A stretch of 64,000 bases of DNA, from the NCBI GenBank assembly GCA_009760855.2, contig WPIO01000039.1, positions 1,835,001 to 1,899,000 of the forward strand. Reading direction: 5' to 3'. Origin of the DNA: Cristatella mucedo (Eukaryota; Bryozoa; Phylactolaemata; Cristatellidae). The notes under the pieces were generated by a model. The model had not been told where the DNA came from, made no database searches, and saw only the letters and a list, made by a program, of their open reading frames with translations. Every line of letters starts with the position of its first letter. The first letter of the stretch is position 1. Both the position numbers and the translations under genes were made by a program. Below are positions 21,932 through 34,301 of this stretch, piece after piece.

Positions 21932-24119
21932 ACTGTCTACACAGTCTGAGCAGCAACACTTCCGCTGCAGTTGCGCCTCACTTCCGGCTGTGATGTCTAG
22001 AAAACGAGCACATTGTAAGTATTTATTTTAAAACTATTCAAATTTAAATTTAATTCTTATTTAGTAGTTTTCTATAGATGTAAAAATAGGGAATATCTAT
22101 CGCAAACGAGTTTTATAAATGAAGTGACAAGCTGAATTGCAATGTGACTTTCAAGATGGCAACATCCATCCCCTACCCTGGTTACCGATTCACGATCGCA
22201 AGCAATGAGGGCAATGCTCGCATCTGAGGTAGTCAAGCATACTTCTAGCATTTTTTTAATGTAACCCTGATATACTCTACTTTCATTTCAAGAAACTTTT
22301 GTCTATAGACACTGTGAGTTGAAACCGTTTTTCATAGCAGGCTTGCGACGGTGTGGGATGAGCTTACGGAAAACGACCAGATGATAGTGTAGGCGTGTCA
22401 TCGCCATCACGTGGTTTAGCCCCCCTCCCGCAGCTGACGTTCCGTCTGCCCAACGGGCGCGCTCCGTGTTGGCACGTGACACATCCTTGTCGCGCAATTC
22501 ACTTTCTGACGCGTGCGGCGGCCTACGCTCGCGATATCCACTCTCTTCTCTTATGTACAGGCGCTCCGGAGCTGCTTAAGCGACGGCTACTACCGCTACA
22601 TCATTATGTACGCTCGCTCGTTTGCGTTGAGACAATACAGCTGTCGTCGTAAACGCCGTAACTCGCTTGTGGGGGGGGCTTCGTTCTTCGTAGCCCGCTC
22701 AAGCCTCTACAATACCACGCCCACCTCTGGCTTCACGGACTCAAACATCCTTTTGACTATTCCTAAACATGCATTAGCGATGGTCCAACATGAGGCATGT
22801 CAAGCGGGCTGACTGGGTTTTTTTACTCTGTGAACCTTAATATACACTGATATCGTTTTCGGCCATTGCGGATTGTAGGTGCATCTTGTCGTTTCATCAA
22901 TTCCTCTGACACTGTTGGGCACTCTGCACAATTTGCCGGACACAGGTAAGTTTGCAGTGTTCAACAAACAAATCGGAGTATAGAAGGCTCATGCTATAAG
23001 ACCATAGCCGAAAACCTCCGGAAACTGACAGATCTTCGTATGCTCCCGGATGCCATAACCTTGGATTTGGTAGATGAGGAGTGTGGTTTGGAGAAGAGTT
23101 ATACTCGAGCATGGTGCTAGGTTTCAGCCTTCATGCCATTCATCAAATGCAATAACACCCATGGGAAAAGAAAGCTTGCACTCATTGCAGCGGCAGCAGC
23201 AGTGGAGCTGAGGTGGCAGTAACAGCAGTGGGTGACGAAGCCTTTGTTAGCGACTCTGACCCTCTAATGTCAAAGTTGGTAAGCAGAAGCCAGCAATCTG
23301 CTGAAAATACTGAAGGTCGTGCATGTGTCATTTGTTACGTTTAAAATTTAATTTCGAAGATATGTTGTGATGGGTCAACTTTTCAGTTGAATGCTAAATT
23401 AAAAGATTGTACTACTGAACTGCAAGACATTTGTACCATTTTGGCAAAGCTAAGTGCCGGTGTCGTTATTACATAGGAATTAAATATCACTCAAAGTTTT
23501 TGATGAACCTGTTATGCAAAGCAAGTTGCATTTGCATGGCTTTTGAACAAGATAACACGAATGAGAGTAATCGTACAAGATTCTTCACGACTTAGCACTG
23601 GCTGAGAATATGCAGTTGAAGCGAACAGCAAATGCCAAAAAATCAGGCTACAATTAAATGATGACTGCATTTACCGTGGAAGTGTGTGCTCACAGAGTGA
23701 GTACCACATGGCAGAAATAGCTTCTTTTGAGATGCTTTCCTGACACGAAGGCATTTTCAGAAGGACTAGATATTTTTCTCGTCTTAGACAACCAGCTCAG
23801 TCAGCAGTGTCCTAAGAACTATGGTACGCGGTGCATAAACTATGATGACGATGCTGTTTTTTTGGCACGAGCTATGCGAATCCTGCACATCTTACGCGTA
23901 TATAAGGCGCGTTTACATGATCCTTTGATATGTCCGGTCAACTTGAGTGTCCCCCAATTTTCTGCTTGGATTCGTGTTAATGGTGTTGCTCTGTTCTCAC
24001 TTTTTAGGAACCCATTTCCCAGATAGACACGCTGCTTTGTATATTTCCCAGAAAATAATTTTGAACTGCACAAAGAACTGACCAGCCACAAGCAGAGCAC
24101 CGACATGCCACTGTAAGGG
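21932..24119. other. CTU1 upstream region and unassigned sequence
   Basis: The first few hundred bases must hold the CTU1 promoter. Further on, no gene is supported; the 5' end of the decayed orphan copy might begin here (an open stretch at 23727-24026), but I cannot match it. Confidence 0.5.
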
Positions 24120-25290
24120 GAGAGTGACAACGCTGCCTCTTTACCTTGACATGGCTGTACATGCTCGGACTCGCGAGCGTGAGATGATCGGCGTGCTTTT
24201 AAGTTTGGTCAGAGCATAGGCTACACAAGAGTACCACAAATTTCAGCTGAAATGGCTCACAGAGCTTGCCAGCAGTTTGCTGAACGAAGCGTTGTCTGTC
24301 CATTCAAATTCAGAAGTCATATTCTGCGAGTGTAGCGATGACAACATCGATCGCAATTCAAGTACCACGACCTCAAGAAACTCTATTCATGAGAATTCAA
24401 CCTCGGAATTTCAGCATCTAACAAAAAATTCTCTGAGCGACTACGAGTAGCCTTAAAATGAGATAGTGGAATAAGAGGGGGTCAACTAGCAGAGCTATAG
24501 GACCTGCCCGAGTTCTATCGAAAGTACCACTAGTCCTAATAAAAAGCCCATTGGTGGAACCTTCAGCTAACATACCACCAACTTGGCCATCGCATGGTGA
24601 CTCCCTTCCACTCAGCCAGAAAGTACATAAGACTGTGCCAAATCACGTGACAGTCAAAGATAACTTTAGAAGTTCTAAAGGCTCTTAAGCATTCAAATTA
24701 TACTCTTAGAAAAACGTATTTATATCCTGAATTCTTCCTGAACGCCATCGGAGAAGTGCACCATTTCAAACTTGGAGTGCTTTTCATGCTGTATCTCAGA
24801 CTGGGGATATCGATTGCACACCTGGCTAGTCCTGCCTTATCTTACTATTCAAAGACTCCAAAAATTCGGCCAAGGTGAAACATCTTATTGACATGGTAAG
24901 CATAGCAGTGCGCCAGCTCAGTCTAGACCAAACTCGTGTTGTTTCAGTGGATTAGTCACTGAGTCACTCTCGCAAAATAAATGCGGTGGAAGTTGCCCGA
25001 GACTCACGGGAAACACCCCGTTGTGTTGATGCTTGGAAGTTTGCATATGAAAATGGCTTTACTCAAGAATCAGGGGCACCTGCTATCAATAGTGGTTTGG
25101 ATGAGAGGGTGGTGAAAGCAAAGGCTATTAGGTTAAATCAAAAGGATGCTGCACCTGAGACAGCCAATTCGTTCCCAAGTGCATGCCACATCAAGGAAAC
25201 TTTGCATGCCCATGAAGTCTGTGCTTTGTACCATCAGCAGAAGAATATGAATAGTGAATACATTGCATTGACAAGTTATTTCGTTTGATA
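24120..25290 (+). pseudogene. Decayed orphan repeat-associated gene, 5' half
   Basis: Plus-strand translation in shifting frames shows blocks of a large uncharacterised protein family I recall from repeat-rich animal genomes; it has no accepted name that I know. Blocks: HARTREREMIGVL (about 24160-24200), DNIDRNSSTTTSRNS (24341 on; family form DNIDHNPSSTTA), and the most telling, MRWKLPETHG then VVLMLGSLHMKMALLKNQG (24981-25070; family form FGGLHIEMAALKxLGDWL), then AHEVCALYHQQ near 25210. Many stops. The open stretch 24986-25288 is in another frame. Matches are from memory, not from a search. The copy continues after the LINE inserted at 25.36-26.2 kb. Confidence 0.6.
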
Positions 25291-25354
25291 ACTGGCGTGC
25301 TACAAAAGCATAAATCTACGTCATTTTTTGGTATTGGACACTTACCATAGAGCT

Positions 25355-26210
25355 TCAGTTTAATAAGAATAATACATTCGGTATAGCGCCATCAGAGAAC
25401 GAAATCTCTTTCTACGAACTCTACATTTGCTACAAAAAAGCATAATTGAATAGTTAGCGGGTGGTAGCACACTCAATAAACAACAAGAATAACATGGTTA
25501 GAGGAGACTTGCACAGGGTCAACGTGCAAGTATGGTTAGTGGGCGCATGCACAGCGTCAGAACGCATAAGCAAATTAAGGTCGAATCACAAGAACCCACT
25601 TAATGCTGTGATAAATAGATGCGTTTTTAGTTTCTTTTAAAATTTGGTCAAGTCTGGAGATGTCATGACACATGTCGGGAATGAGTTCCCGCCTTTGAGA
25701 GCATGTGAACTAAAGGCAATGTCTCCAAATTGAGGTTTGTACGAGGTATAGGTAAACGATTAGATTCCGAAAAGCAGGTAGGAAGATACTTAAGGCAGTA
25801 GATCTGATAGGTAGGCTGGAGCCAAGGAATGAAGAGACCTAAACGTGAGTGACAGAACCTTTAAGTCGATGCATTGCTTCGCTTGAAGCCAGTGCAGGTT
25901 GGCGAGAAGTGGTGTGATGTGGCAACTGCCACGCTCACGACAGACAAGGTTAGCTGCAGAGTTTTGCACCAACTGTAAGCGCCTGATCGCACATGCTGGT
26001 AGGCCAGTAAACAGTGAGTTGCAGAAGTCGAGATGGGATGTCACGAATGCATGGACTAACTTGGACGTGGTATCCTAATCTAAACAAGCCCGAATTTTAG
26101 CAATGTTATGAAGCTGAAAGTAGGCAGATTTGACTGTGGAGCTGATATGTTCGTCTAAGGTCACTTTGGAAGGTGACACCTAGATTTCGTGCAGTTTATC
26201 TTTTATGTTT
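25355..26210 (-). mobile_element. L2-like LINE inserted in an older decayed gene copy
   Basis: The 3' hairpin complement is at about 25378-25430; the RT C-terminus follows (frame 26044-25790: SHLDFCNSLFTGLPACAIRR ... APAYLSDLLP). It interrupts the decayed orphan-family copy whose halves lie at 24.1-25.3 and 26.2-27.7 kb, so it is the younger insertion. Confidence 0.85.
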
Positions 26211-27650
26211 TCAAGAAAGCAGTACTGAGAGGAAAACTTGCCCATAGCTATCTACACCAAGCGCATGAGCGTAAGGTGGAGAAGTTTTGGGACAGACTGA
26301 GAATTACTTGCCTTATCGGTGGTGGACGATTGGCGGCTCTGTATGGCATGTAATAATACAAGAGATCGGAGTAGATCCCGTTGTGATTATGCTAGCACAA
26401 AACATCATGATCAAAGCAAAGCTTTTCATGATAATTTTTTCACAGACGTTCAGTTACTCACGAAGGTCATCGATATTTATGGAAATAGTTTCATGGGAAG
26501 CTCCAATACGATGCTAGTGCTCCACGGCCGAGACATTGTCAAGCAGTCGGTTTATGAAGCCCAGAAGCTGCAAATTCAACTGGAATCAGCCAATACAGTG
26601 CCTTTACTTTTGAAAGGCGGCATAAACGCTTCAAGTCAACTTCTAATCCATCGTAGAGAAGAAACACAGCTCTCTTGGTAAGCAGTTCTGTTCTTTGTTT
26701 AGTTAGCCGTGCTTCTGAGGCAGGGCAAGAGGTAGAAGCCAGCAAGAGCTTTTTAACATGAACATGTTTGCTTATTTCTATCTCTACCAGTCAGTGGAGT
26801 GCAACGACAGGCCCCGAAGTAAGGAATTTTTACTGCCTGGAATCCACTTGCTTACCGCCTGAACACGATTCTGTTCTTGACGTGACTATGCTTGTCATGG
26901 ACGGTGCAGCTGCTGTGCACATGGTTTATTTAAGTATAGCAAAATTGTTTAAGGAATATGCCTGAAAGACATTTATTCCGTTCATCGAAACGCAGTTTAA
27001 CTTTTCCACTAAGCGGCTCCACCTAGTAAGAAATTAAAATGGTGGGATCAATACCGTGCAAACATTCTGAAGTCGCGTCCAAAAAAACAGAGGGATTAGT
27101 ATCCGAGGGACAGCCAAAGCATGTATATCTTTCCATTAGACCACGTTCTTAAAGTTTGATGAAGAGACGGAACTGTTTTCATTTCTGGCAGGCTAAATCG
27201 TTAAAATACAAACAGTCAAGTCTTGTTATTTGTTCTGTAGGAGCGTCAGTCTTGTCAAATATTGAGTTTCATCGTAACTTGAGTGATTTTTAGCTGTGCA
27301 TCCATGAGATACTCTGGCTCTCGTATGGTCCTCCACCTTGTCAATATATCAAACTTGATTATAAACGGTTTTTGATAAGAATAAATGCTATCAGTTTGGT
27401 TGTGCTAACCGTTGCAGCAGTGGTGAGGCATTATCTCTATGACCTCTGGATGGCCTTTGTAACAGACCTTTACATCGTTTACAAACGATCTCAAGAAATT
27501 GCAAGCTCCTCAAGTTCACCTTGAGTCCCCACCCAGAGTCTGCTGTTGTTCTACTGCTTAACGGGCTGCGATGCGGTTTCGGTCTTCAAATGAGATGGTG
27601 CCTGACAAGAGTGCAATATATCTCTTGAAATCGTAGCTACTTTTTTACTC
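26211..27650 (+). pseudogene. Decayed orphan repeat-associated gene, 3' half
   Basis: Continuation of the copy at 24.1-25.3 kb beyond an L2 insertion. The frame 26319-26681 reads KHHDQSKAFHDNFFTDV and VIDIYGNSFMGSSNTMLVLH, like the family's GNPF...LLVLD region. Another frame gives DGAAAVHMV (26902 on) and then KTFIPFIETQF near 26965-27000, matching the family's DGAAVVH...EYAxxVFIPYL. Later SCASMRYSGSRMVLHLVN (about 27290-27345) recalls the family's CxHEEADTRMxLH. Stops and frameshifts show it is dead. Family function unknown; likely a mobile or viral-like gene. Confidence 0.6.
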
Positions 27651-29489
27651 ATACTATGATGATTTTAGAAGGGCGGATGCTTGCAACAGAGAGGTTTGTT
27701 ATTTTATTATACAGAAAAACGAGTACCGATGTCGATGCAAACACTGTAAGTCTTCCTCTATTCGCCAAAAATCTCTAACGAAATTTCACCGATCAGAGAA
27801 GGTCTTTTTCTGCACGTAATGCGGGCAGTGCACTAATCTATACAAATCTGGTGGCAAAGGTTGTTAACCACCACTTCTCCTTATTGATTTGAGATATTGG
27901 GGCTTGGTCAAAGTCAAGTGGCCATTGGCAGCCTTTACGGGCTCAACTTTTTGAAGCCTCATAGACTTATAGAGAGCCGATAAAGTGGGCATATACTTGC
28001 TGATGCAAGAAGCGGAGCAAATGTAATACATCAGGGCTTCAATGCATGAAGTAATGCGTGCGCTAGCAAGTAAGTACGCACCAAATAATAGTTTACAATT
28101 TAGACCACTCCCAAGCCAACGATCTTTGTCATTATTGCATTTTTACATGGTCTACTTTTCTTAAAATAAGAACTGATACTTATGAATTGACTTTTACTCG
28201 TTCATGGAGACAGAGAGGACTGCTTTCATACAATGTTTACTTGGACCCTTGGCGAGTCACTAAAAACCATTCGCTCGGTCACCTTCCTCACTATCGGTTT
28301 TTATAAAGGAAGGATAACTTTGTATTGGGAAGGTGCCTAGGCATTAAGCTCAGATATCTTTGTAACTAGTAGATGACTTTATCTTAGCACTAGATATGGC
28401 TTGCCGCTTGCCAAGGAGTAAAAAAGAAATGGGCAGCACCAGGGGGGAGGCATTTTGGATCATGTAGCAAGACTCGATCGCGTGTCGAATTGACAGTCTT
28501 GTTATATTTTTTCTTAGAAGTGTTAAAGCATCCGTTTTTCTAATGATGTTACGCTTAATTATTTTACAAGGCTTCTTTATAAGCACATAGTCAGTACCTT
28601 TGTAGCCATATTAGACTCCATCGCAAAACTGGGTTCAGAGATTAAACTCGTGATATCCCTACCTCCGAAAATATTTTGATTACCAAGATAAACAATCGTT
28701 CCAAATTCCATGTTTGTACATCTAAAATAAAAAAAATCTTGGCCTTAAATCTTCTGCTGCAAACAGTTCAAATAAGTATATTTGGAAGCGAAGCAAGAGC
28801 AAAATATTAACTCTTCTTTTTGTATTCGTTTGTAGTTGCATCGCCGCCATAACTCCTAAACCAAAATATATTTTCTCTTAAGTGCTGTGCAAAAAGTAGC
28901 AGACCCTTTGCATAGCGAATCTATCAAACTGTATTGCAAATTCTTTTATTCTGAGTATTTTTCATAATTTATCTTGCACAATGTCAGCCTGTTCGTCTAT
29001 GCCTCTTGTGACTGAACTGTTGCTGATTAAAATCTTAAATTAAATCATGCGGTTGGTTGCACGAAGTCAGTTCGCAGAATCTCACTAATACAGATATCAT
29101 ACTCTTAACCAATTGTGCCTGATTTTCCAAACTTAACAATTATGAATATTGTTCGATACAAATACTGTTTTGATGTTTTATTTTAAGCATTAACAGCCAG
29201 AAAGTGCTGAGCTCTTAGTATTTGTCACCAAGCAATTGAGAGATTAAAAGCTCTTATCTGCAGTGTCTCAATTTGGATTGTTCAAATAAACGTTCAGCCT
29301 GGAAGTCTTCTGTCTTTCATTTGAAAGATCTTTTCCCATAGCATGCACACACTGGCAGAAACGCGTTCGTTTATGCTATTTATTTAATGAGATTCCAATC
29401 AATATTAACAATTCTATCTTTTGCTCTTGTACTCCTCTAACCATTATTACTATAGAAATAGGTGCGTGACCATCTAAATCTCCTTTCGT
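27651..29489. other. AT-rich, no gene recognised
   Basis: No ORF above about 80 codons and no known motif. Some of it may be the degraded end of the orphan copy. Confidence 0.55.
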
Positions 29490-29890
29490 CAGGCCGGGGC
29501 ATCACCAGCACTGCATTGCAATTGTTTGAGTCCTACCTCAGTTAGAGATTACAGAGCATTAATTTCAACGGGCAAAAATAATCCAGATAATCTCTTTATT
29601 ATGGAGTTCCCAAGGGCTCTGCGGTTGGTCCACTTCATACACAGTATATCCCTCCCTTCTTCTTACCAGTGTATTCACGTTGCACATTCAATTTATATGC
29701 CGATGAGATATAGCTGTACCTATGTATTGATCCCTCCCATCCTTCCAGCACGTCAAACTTCCTCAACTCTCTTGATGTATGTACTGCTCACATTCGTACC
29801 TTGTTACAGCAATCTTTCTCAAGTTGAATGACGATAGAATCAACTTACTATTTATGGGTGAACCTAGAGTGACTCAGAAGCTGTAAATCA
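29490..29890 (+). mobile_element. L2-like LINE fragment, catalytic region
   Basis: Broken plus-strand frames recall the RT core: an ALQWFESYLS-like stretch near 29510, GVPQGSAVGPLHF near 29605-29640, a YADE(I)QLYLC-type box near 29695-29730, and LKLNDDRINLLFMGEPRVTQKL at 29820-29885. Several indels. Confidence 0.65.
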
Positions 29891-29939
29891 TATCCCTTTA
29901 AATGGGCGCTACTAGCATATTTCATGCAGCATATTTCAC

Positions 29940-30440
29940 ATCAGTCGGGAGTGAGTCACGGGCTTTCGAAGCATACGAACTAAAGGCAAGGTCTCCACAG
30001 GATTTGAGGTTGGGTCGAGGCACAGCTAAACGACGTCAGTCAGACGAGGAGGTGGTACCAATTGCGGAGTAGTCTTGATTGGTAGGCTGGAACAAGAGAA
30101 TGAATGGACGTAAAAGAGGGGAAAATCTTTGAAGTATATTCGCTGCTTGATGAGAAGCCAGCGACGATCGGCGAGAAGCGATGTAATGTTGCAACTGAAA
30201 GACAAGCCTGGCTGCCGAGTTCTGCACCAGCTGTAAGCGCCTGATTTCTTTCATAGGCCGTAAGACTTATAAGTACTAAGTAACAGACGAGATGAAGAAG
30301 AGACGACGAGAAGAAATGTCGAAAACACAAGGGCTAACTTAGATGTGGCATTTCAGACTAAACAGGCCCGAGTTTTTGGAAGATTACTTAACCGAGAGTA
30401 GACAGACTTGACTATGCAATTATAATAAAAAAATATCGAC
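29940..30440 (-). mobile_element. L2-like LINE fragment, C-terminal region
   Basis: Minus-strand remains of the RT thumb (RRLQLVQNSAARLV at about 30245-30205) and C-terminal part with indels. No 3' hairpin found. Abuts the plus-strand fragment at 29.5-29.9 kb in opposite orientation. Confidence 0.65.
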
Positions 30441-30446
30441 TAATTA

Positions 30447-30605
30447 TCAACCTCATTTGGGTAGCGGCAAAAGAGCCTTAAACGGCTATCACTACCACAT
30501 GCAGTTTGCAATAAAGGATCGCTCACTGCAGGATTCGAATCCACAACCTCGGTCGTCATGAAGAAAGAGAGAGCATCTAACCTCCTAGGCTATTACGGCT
30601 ATTCA
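30447..30605 (-). mobile_element. tRNA-derived SINE
   Basis: AAGAGCCTTAAACGGCTATC, AATAAAGGATCGCTCACTGC, B-box complement AGGATTCGAATCCACAACCT and A-box complement CTAACCTCCTAGGCTA. Lacks part of the 3' tail. Confidence 0.75.
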
Positions 30606-30710
30606 ATCTTCAAGGGATAGCACACAACCTGAGCATCTAATTAAAAATAGGCTAACATTATTAAGCTATATTAACTTCTTCAATATCACTATACTATTTA
30701 AAAATATATT

Positions 30711-31032
30711 TACCGTATATAAGTCGCATCCAAATATAAGTCGCACTCTAAATTTATGGACAAACTTCTTGAAGTTTTTATTGAAAATGTTTTTACTGAG
30801 TTAGACACGAATATAGCTCATTTGGTATTAATATAAGTTTGTTGTAGTCATCACGGTTAACAAGAAAATCGTCATCCTTTTTAATTGCTAAAAACATCTG
30901 CAATATTGTCAATGTCTGAATCGTCACTTTCACTGTATGCAGTGACTGACACTGACTTGCAGTGTATAAGTCACAGATTTATTTTTTTATAAATTGGAAA
31001 AAAGTGCGACTTATACTCGTTAAAATGTGGTA
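30711..31032. mobile_element. MITE-like element with inverted ends
   Basis: The left end TACCGTATATAAGTCGCATC and a second TATAAGTCGCACT (30736-30748) are mirrored by AGTGCGACTTATA (31003-31015) and a terminal ...GTGGTA (31027-31032). The 322-bp interior is non-coding and AT-rich. A non-autonomous DNA transposon is the simplest reading; the TATAAGTCGCA motif resembles MITE ends known in several animal genomes. Target duplication not certain. Confidence 0.6.
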
Positions 31033-31409
31033 CATTATGATATGATGTGAGTTACTCTATGTGTTTATTATTTTTAATAACATTATAATTATGAATATCT
31101 ATTTAAAACAGCATTCCTTAAAATTATTTGGTGCACATTTGTCGGCGCTCTTTTGTCATGTGTCCTCATGCTGTTTCGCGCTTTTGTCCCTTGCATTTTC
31201 GTCGGGTTACCCTTTTTCGAAGTAAAAAATCAAGCACGTAAACATATGTGAAGAGAGTGGCTGGTCGGCACCAGTTGTCCTCCTACCTAACTTGCCAGTC
31301 ATCAATTAGGTATCTTCCATCACATATCTCCCAGAAACTGAAAACGGTAGCCTAATTATCAGATCAGCAAGCCTTTACGCTCTAGCCTCAGCACGGATTT
31401 TGATCCTAT

Positions 31410-32065
31410 GCTCTGAAATAGCATCTCAATAAATGAACAAAGTCAGCTCAGCAGTCAAATATATCTTCAGCTATGTAATATTGCAAACATTTGGGCCTGC
31501 TTAGATAAGGTTATAGCAGCAACTATAATAGTTCATGCATGCATTCGTGACACTGTCTAGACTTAAATAACTTTTAACTCCTACCAAGTGAAAGATTAGG
31601 AGATTAAATGTGTCTCCATAGTGAGTGTAGCAGCTACCTCGTCATTCCATTCCTGTCTAATCTGCACTGCACTCCTATCCGGTCGGTCTTCACTAATCAG
31701 TGCATCGAAGCCAAAGTCTTATGGCTCACTTGTAGGTCCCTTCATTATATGGCTCCTGCGTACCTATTTGAAATACTTACTCTCCAAGCCCATCGCACTA
31801 CCTGCTCCTCAATCTCTGGTTAGCTAGCTACCATCCTCTCAATTTCTAGGGTGCCTTTACTTCCTATGCACCCAAAGTGCAGAACTCGCTACGGCTGACG
31901 TCATGTACAGCCAAGCTTAAAGCCCTTAGGGCTTCCCTAAAGTAGCATAATCCATGTCATCTGAAACTGTGTAGGTTATTCTGACTTATCAGCATATACC
32001 TATTTTGCAGCCTTTGCGAAATGCTTTGAGATGTTTCTTGTAAGGTCGACGAACAATTATTGTTA
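31410..32065 (+). mobile_element. L2-like LINE, heavily decayed
   Basis: Plus-strand RT C-terminal blocks are recognisable in mixed frames (IEAKVLWLTCRSLHYMAPAYLFEIL at 31700-31775; AKVQNSLRLTS-like near 31870). A diverged ending near 32000-32065 includes TTATTGTTATTA. Confidence 0.65.
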
Positions 32066-32594
32066 TTACAGCGTGCCCTACGGGTTTGCCTACTTTAAAC
32101 GACTCCATTTGGTTTCTAGTGCCCTCTCGACGCTGAGCTGTTAGGAATTCCCTTTCGTGCAGCAAAGTAGGACGAGTAAGTCATGGTGCGGATTTTACTA
32201 CGATATGGGAGGCAGGCCACCCAGTCAGGATGGTACAGAACGAGTCAGTAACTAAAGGCTGCTCTCTATTGTCAGCAAGTTCAAAGGGCAATCGCCGTTG
32301 GCTTGAGGCGCGACTGCTCTGCTTGTTCGAGCAGGCTTTAAGTGCCGAAAATTTGTCTTTACATCTTAATATATATACGGCAATTCTAGGGGCTCATTGG
32401 CTTAATTTTTTTTATTAACAGAGATTTACCAATCCTTTTTGTCATATTTGAGCATACTAGCTTACTATGCCATTCGCTGGAATGTTTCTTGGTAGAAACT
32501 TATGTCCAATCTGAAGTACCGAAAGCGACTAGAAGTATCTCTGCTTGTTGGAGATCGACTGGGTACCGAGGGGTTCTTATGGCATACGTGACTC

Positions 32595-33435
32595 TTCGCG
32601 AAATCTAGGTGTCATGTTCCAAAGTGACCTCGTTAGACGACCACATCAGCTCCAGAATCAAGTCTGCCTACTTTCAGCTACATAACATTGCTAAAATTCA
32701 GGCTTGTTTAGATAAGGACACCACATCTAAGTTGGTCCATGCATTTGTGACATCCCGTCTTGACTTCTGTAACTCAGTGCTTGCTGCTCTACCGGTATGT
32801 GCAATCAGGAGCTTACAGCTGGCACAAAACTCTGCAGATAGGCTTGTCTGTCGTGAGCGTCGAAGTTGACACATCACACCACTTCTCGCCGACCTGCACT
32901 GGCTACCAGTCAAGCAACGGATCGACTTCAAGGTTTTGTGGCTCACTTTTAGGTCACTTCATTATTTGGCTCCAACCCATCTCCCAGATCTACTCCCCCA
33001 CCAGGCCAAGCATCGTACCACCTGCTTTTCGAAATCCAACAGTTTACCAATACCTCGTACAAACCTCAAATCCTTTGGAGACCGTGCATTTAGTTCGCAT
33101 GCTTCCAAAGCTTGGAACTCACTCCCGACTTGCATCACAACACCCTCTAACGTGACCATATTTAAAAAGAACTTACAACGCGCACCTATTTAGGACAGCA
33201 TTTAGTGTGTCTGCCATTCGCCCTTTATGTGCTTGTGGGTGCTTAGGCTGTGCATGCTGTCACTAACCATGCTGACCCTGTGCGTCCCCCTTATCCATGT
33301 TATTCATGTTGTTTATCAAGCATGATATTTATTACTCACCATTCAATCGTATTTTCCTTTGCAGCAAATGAAAAGCTACTAGAAAGAGGTCGAGTTCTCT
33401 GAGGGTGCTTTGTCAAGTGTATTATTATCAATATA
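32595..33435 (+). mobile_element. L2-like LINE, 5'-truncated
   Basis: Begins at the RT block for LDDHISSRIKSAYFQLHNIAKI (32624 onward) and runs through SRLDFCNSVL to the C-terminal HYLAPTHLPDLLPHQAKH with one or two frame breaks (an in-frame stop near 32867). Ends with 3' UTR, a diverged hairpin and a short ATT tail near 33425. Confidence 0.85.
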
Positions 33436-34301
33436 CGAGGCTGTCGCGTCTCCAGTCTTCCTATTCGTTAGTAACTGGAAGCTGCTTAACCAGTTGTAGC
33501 TTTTTGCTGCGTATCCCTAGTCGCATAGCGTAGGGTGAGCACTTGGTCCAGGCATGCTCACTCACCACCAGCTCACACATCTACATCAAATGTCTGAATG
33601 CTAGTTTGCCGGGACCAAGTCACCTTGTTGGCCAAACGCATTTCTAGGATATGAAAGACATTATCATCGCTTGTCAATGCAATATGCATTACGTTAAGTT
33701 TTTTATGTTGCAACGGGTTGAACCAATTTGCCAGTCACATTGCTGTTACATCGAGCTCTACCCAGTCAAAAGATACACCTATATACATTATGCCTGGAAC
33801 CAGAGCCAAGTCAATCAATGTGTGCCAGTTCTGGTGTGGGTTCTGCAACTAACACATCAAGTAGTTCAACACGCCAACTGGGCCATCGCTGGCTTGCCCA
33901 AACCTTCACTAGTCGATACTCGAGATCACATTCCCGTCCCATGTGGCTGACTGAAACAGCATACCTATATCTCGGCTAATTCAGGCTGTGCTCTTTTCAC
34001 ACAGCACCACAAACAGGACTAAACTTCGGCGACTGCACTTCTGGTACACGTCGAAGCTGTAACAGCCACGTCAGAAGACAATGAACCTTTGACTGTAAGC
34101 ATAGCCCAGGGAATCCGGAATACTGCACGTACATTTTATTAAACCAATCGACGTGCTACTATTACCGTATAGTGTATGCCGCGGCGGGCTCCGCTGGGAT
34201 GGGCGTAAGTCCAAGACCACACTGGCTAGCACAAGCACACACAGGAGTACTTGGGCTAAAGCTTAGAGCGCTATAGTAAGAGTTCAACAGTCTCCTTTAA
34301 T
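33436..34301. other. Downstream of PHB2, no gene recognised
   Basis: Holds the PHB2 3' UTR at its upper end. A clear poly(A) signal was not assigned. ORFs at 33651-33979 lack domains. Confidence 0.5.
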
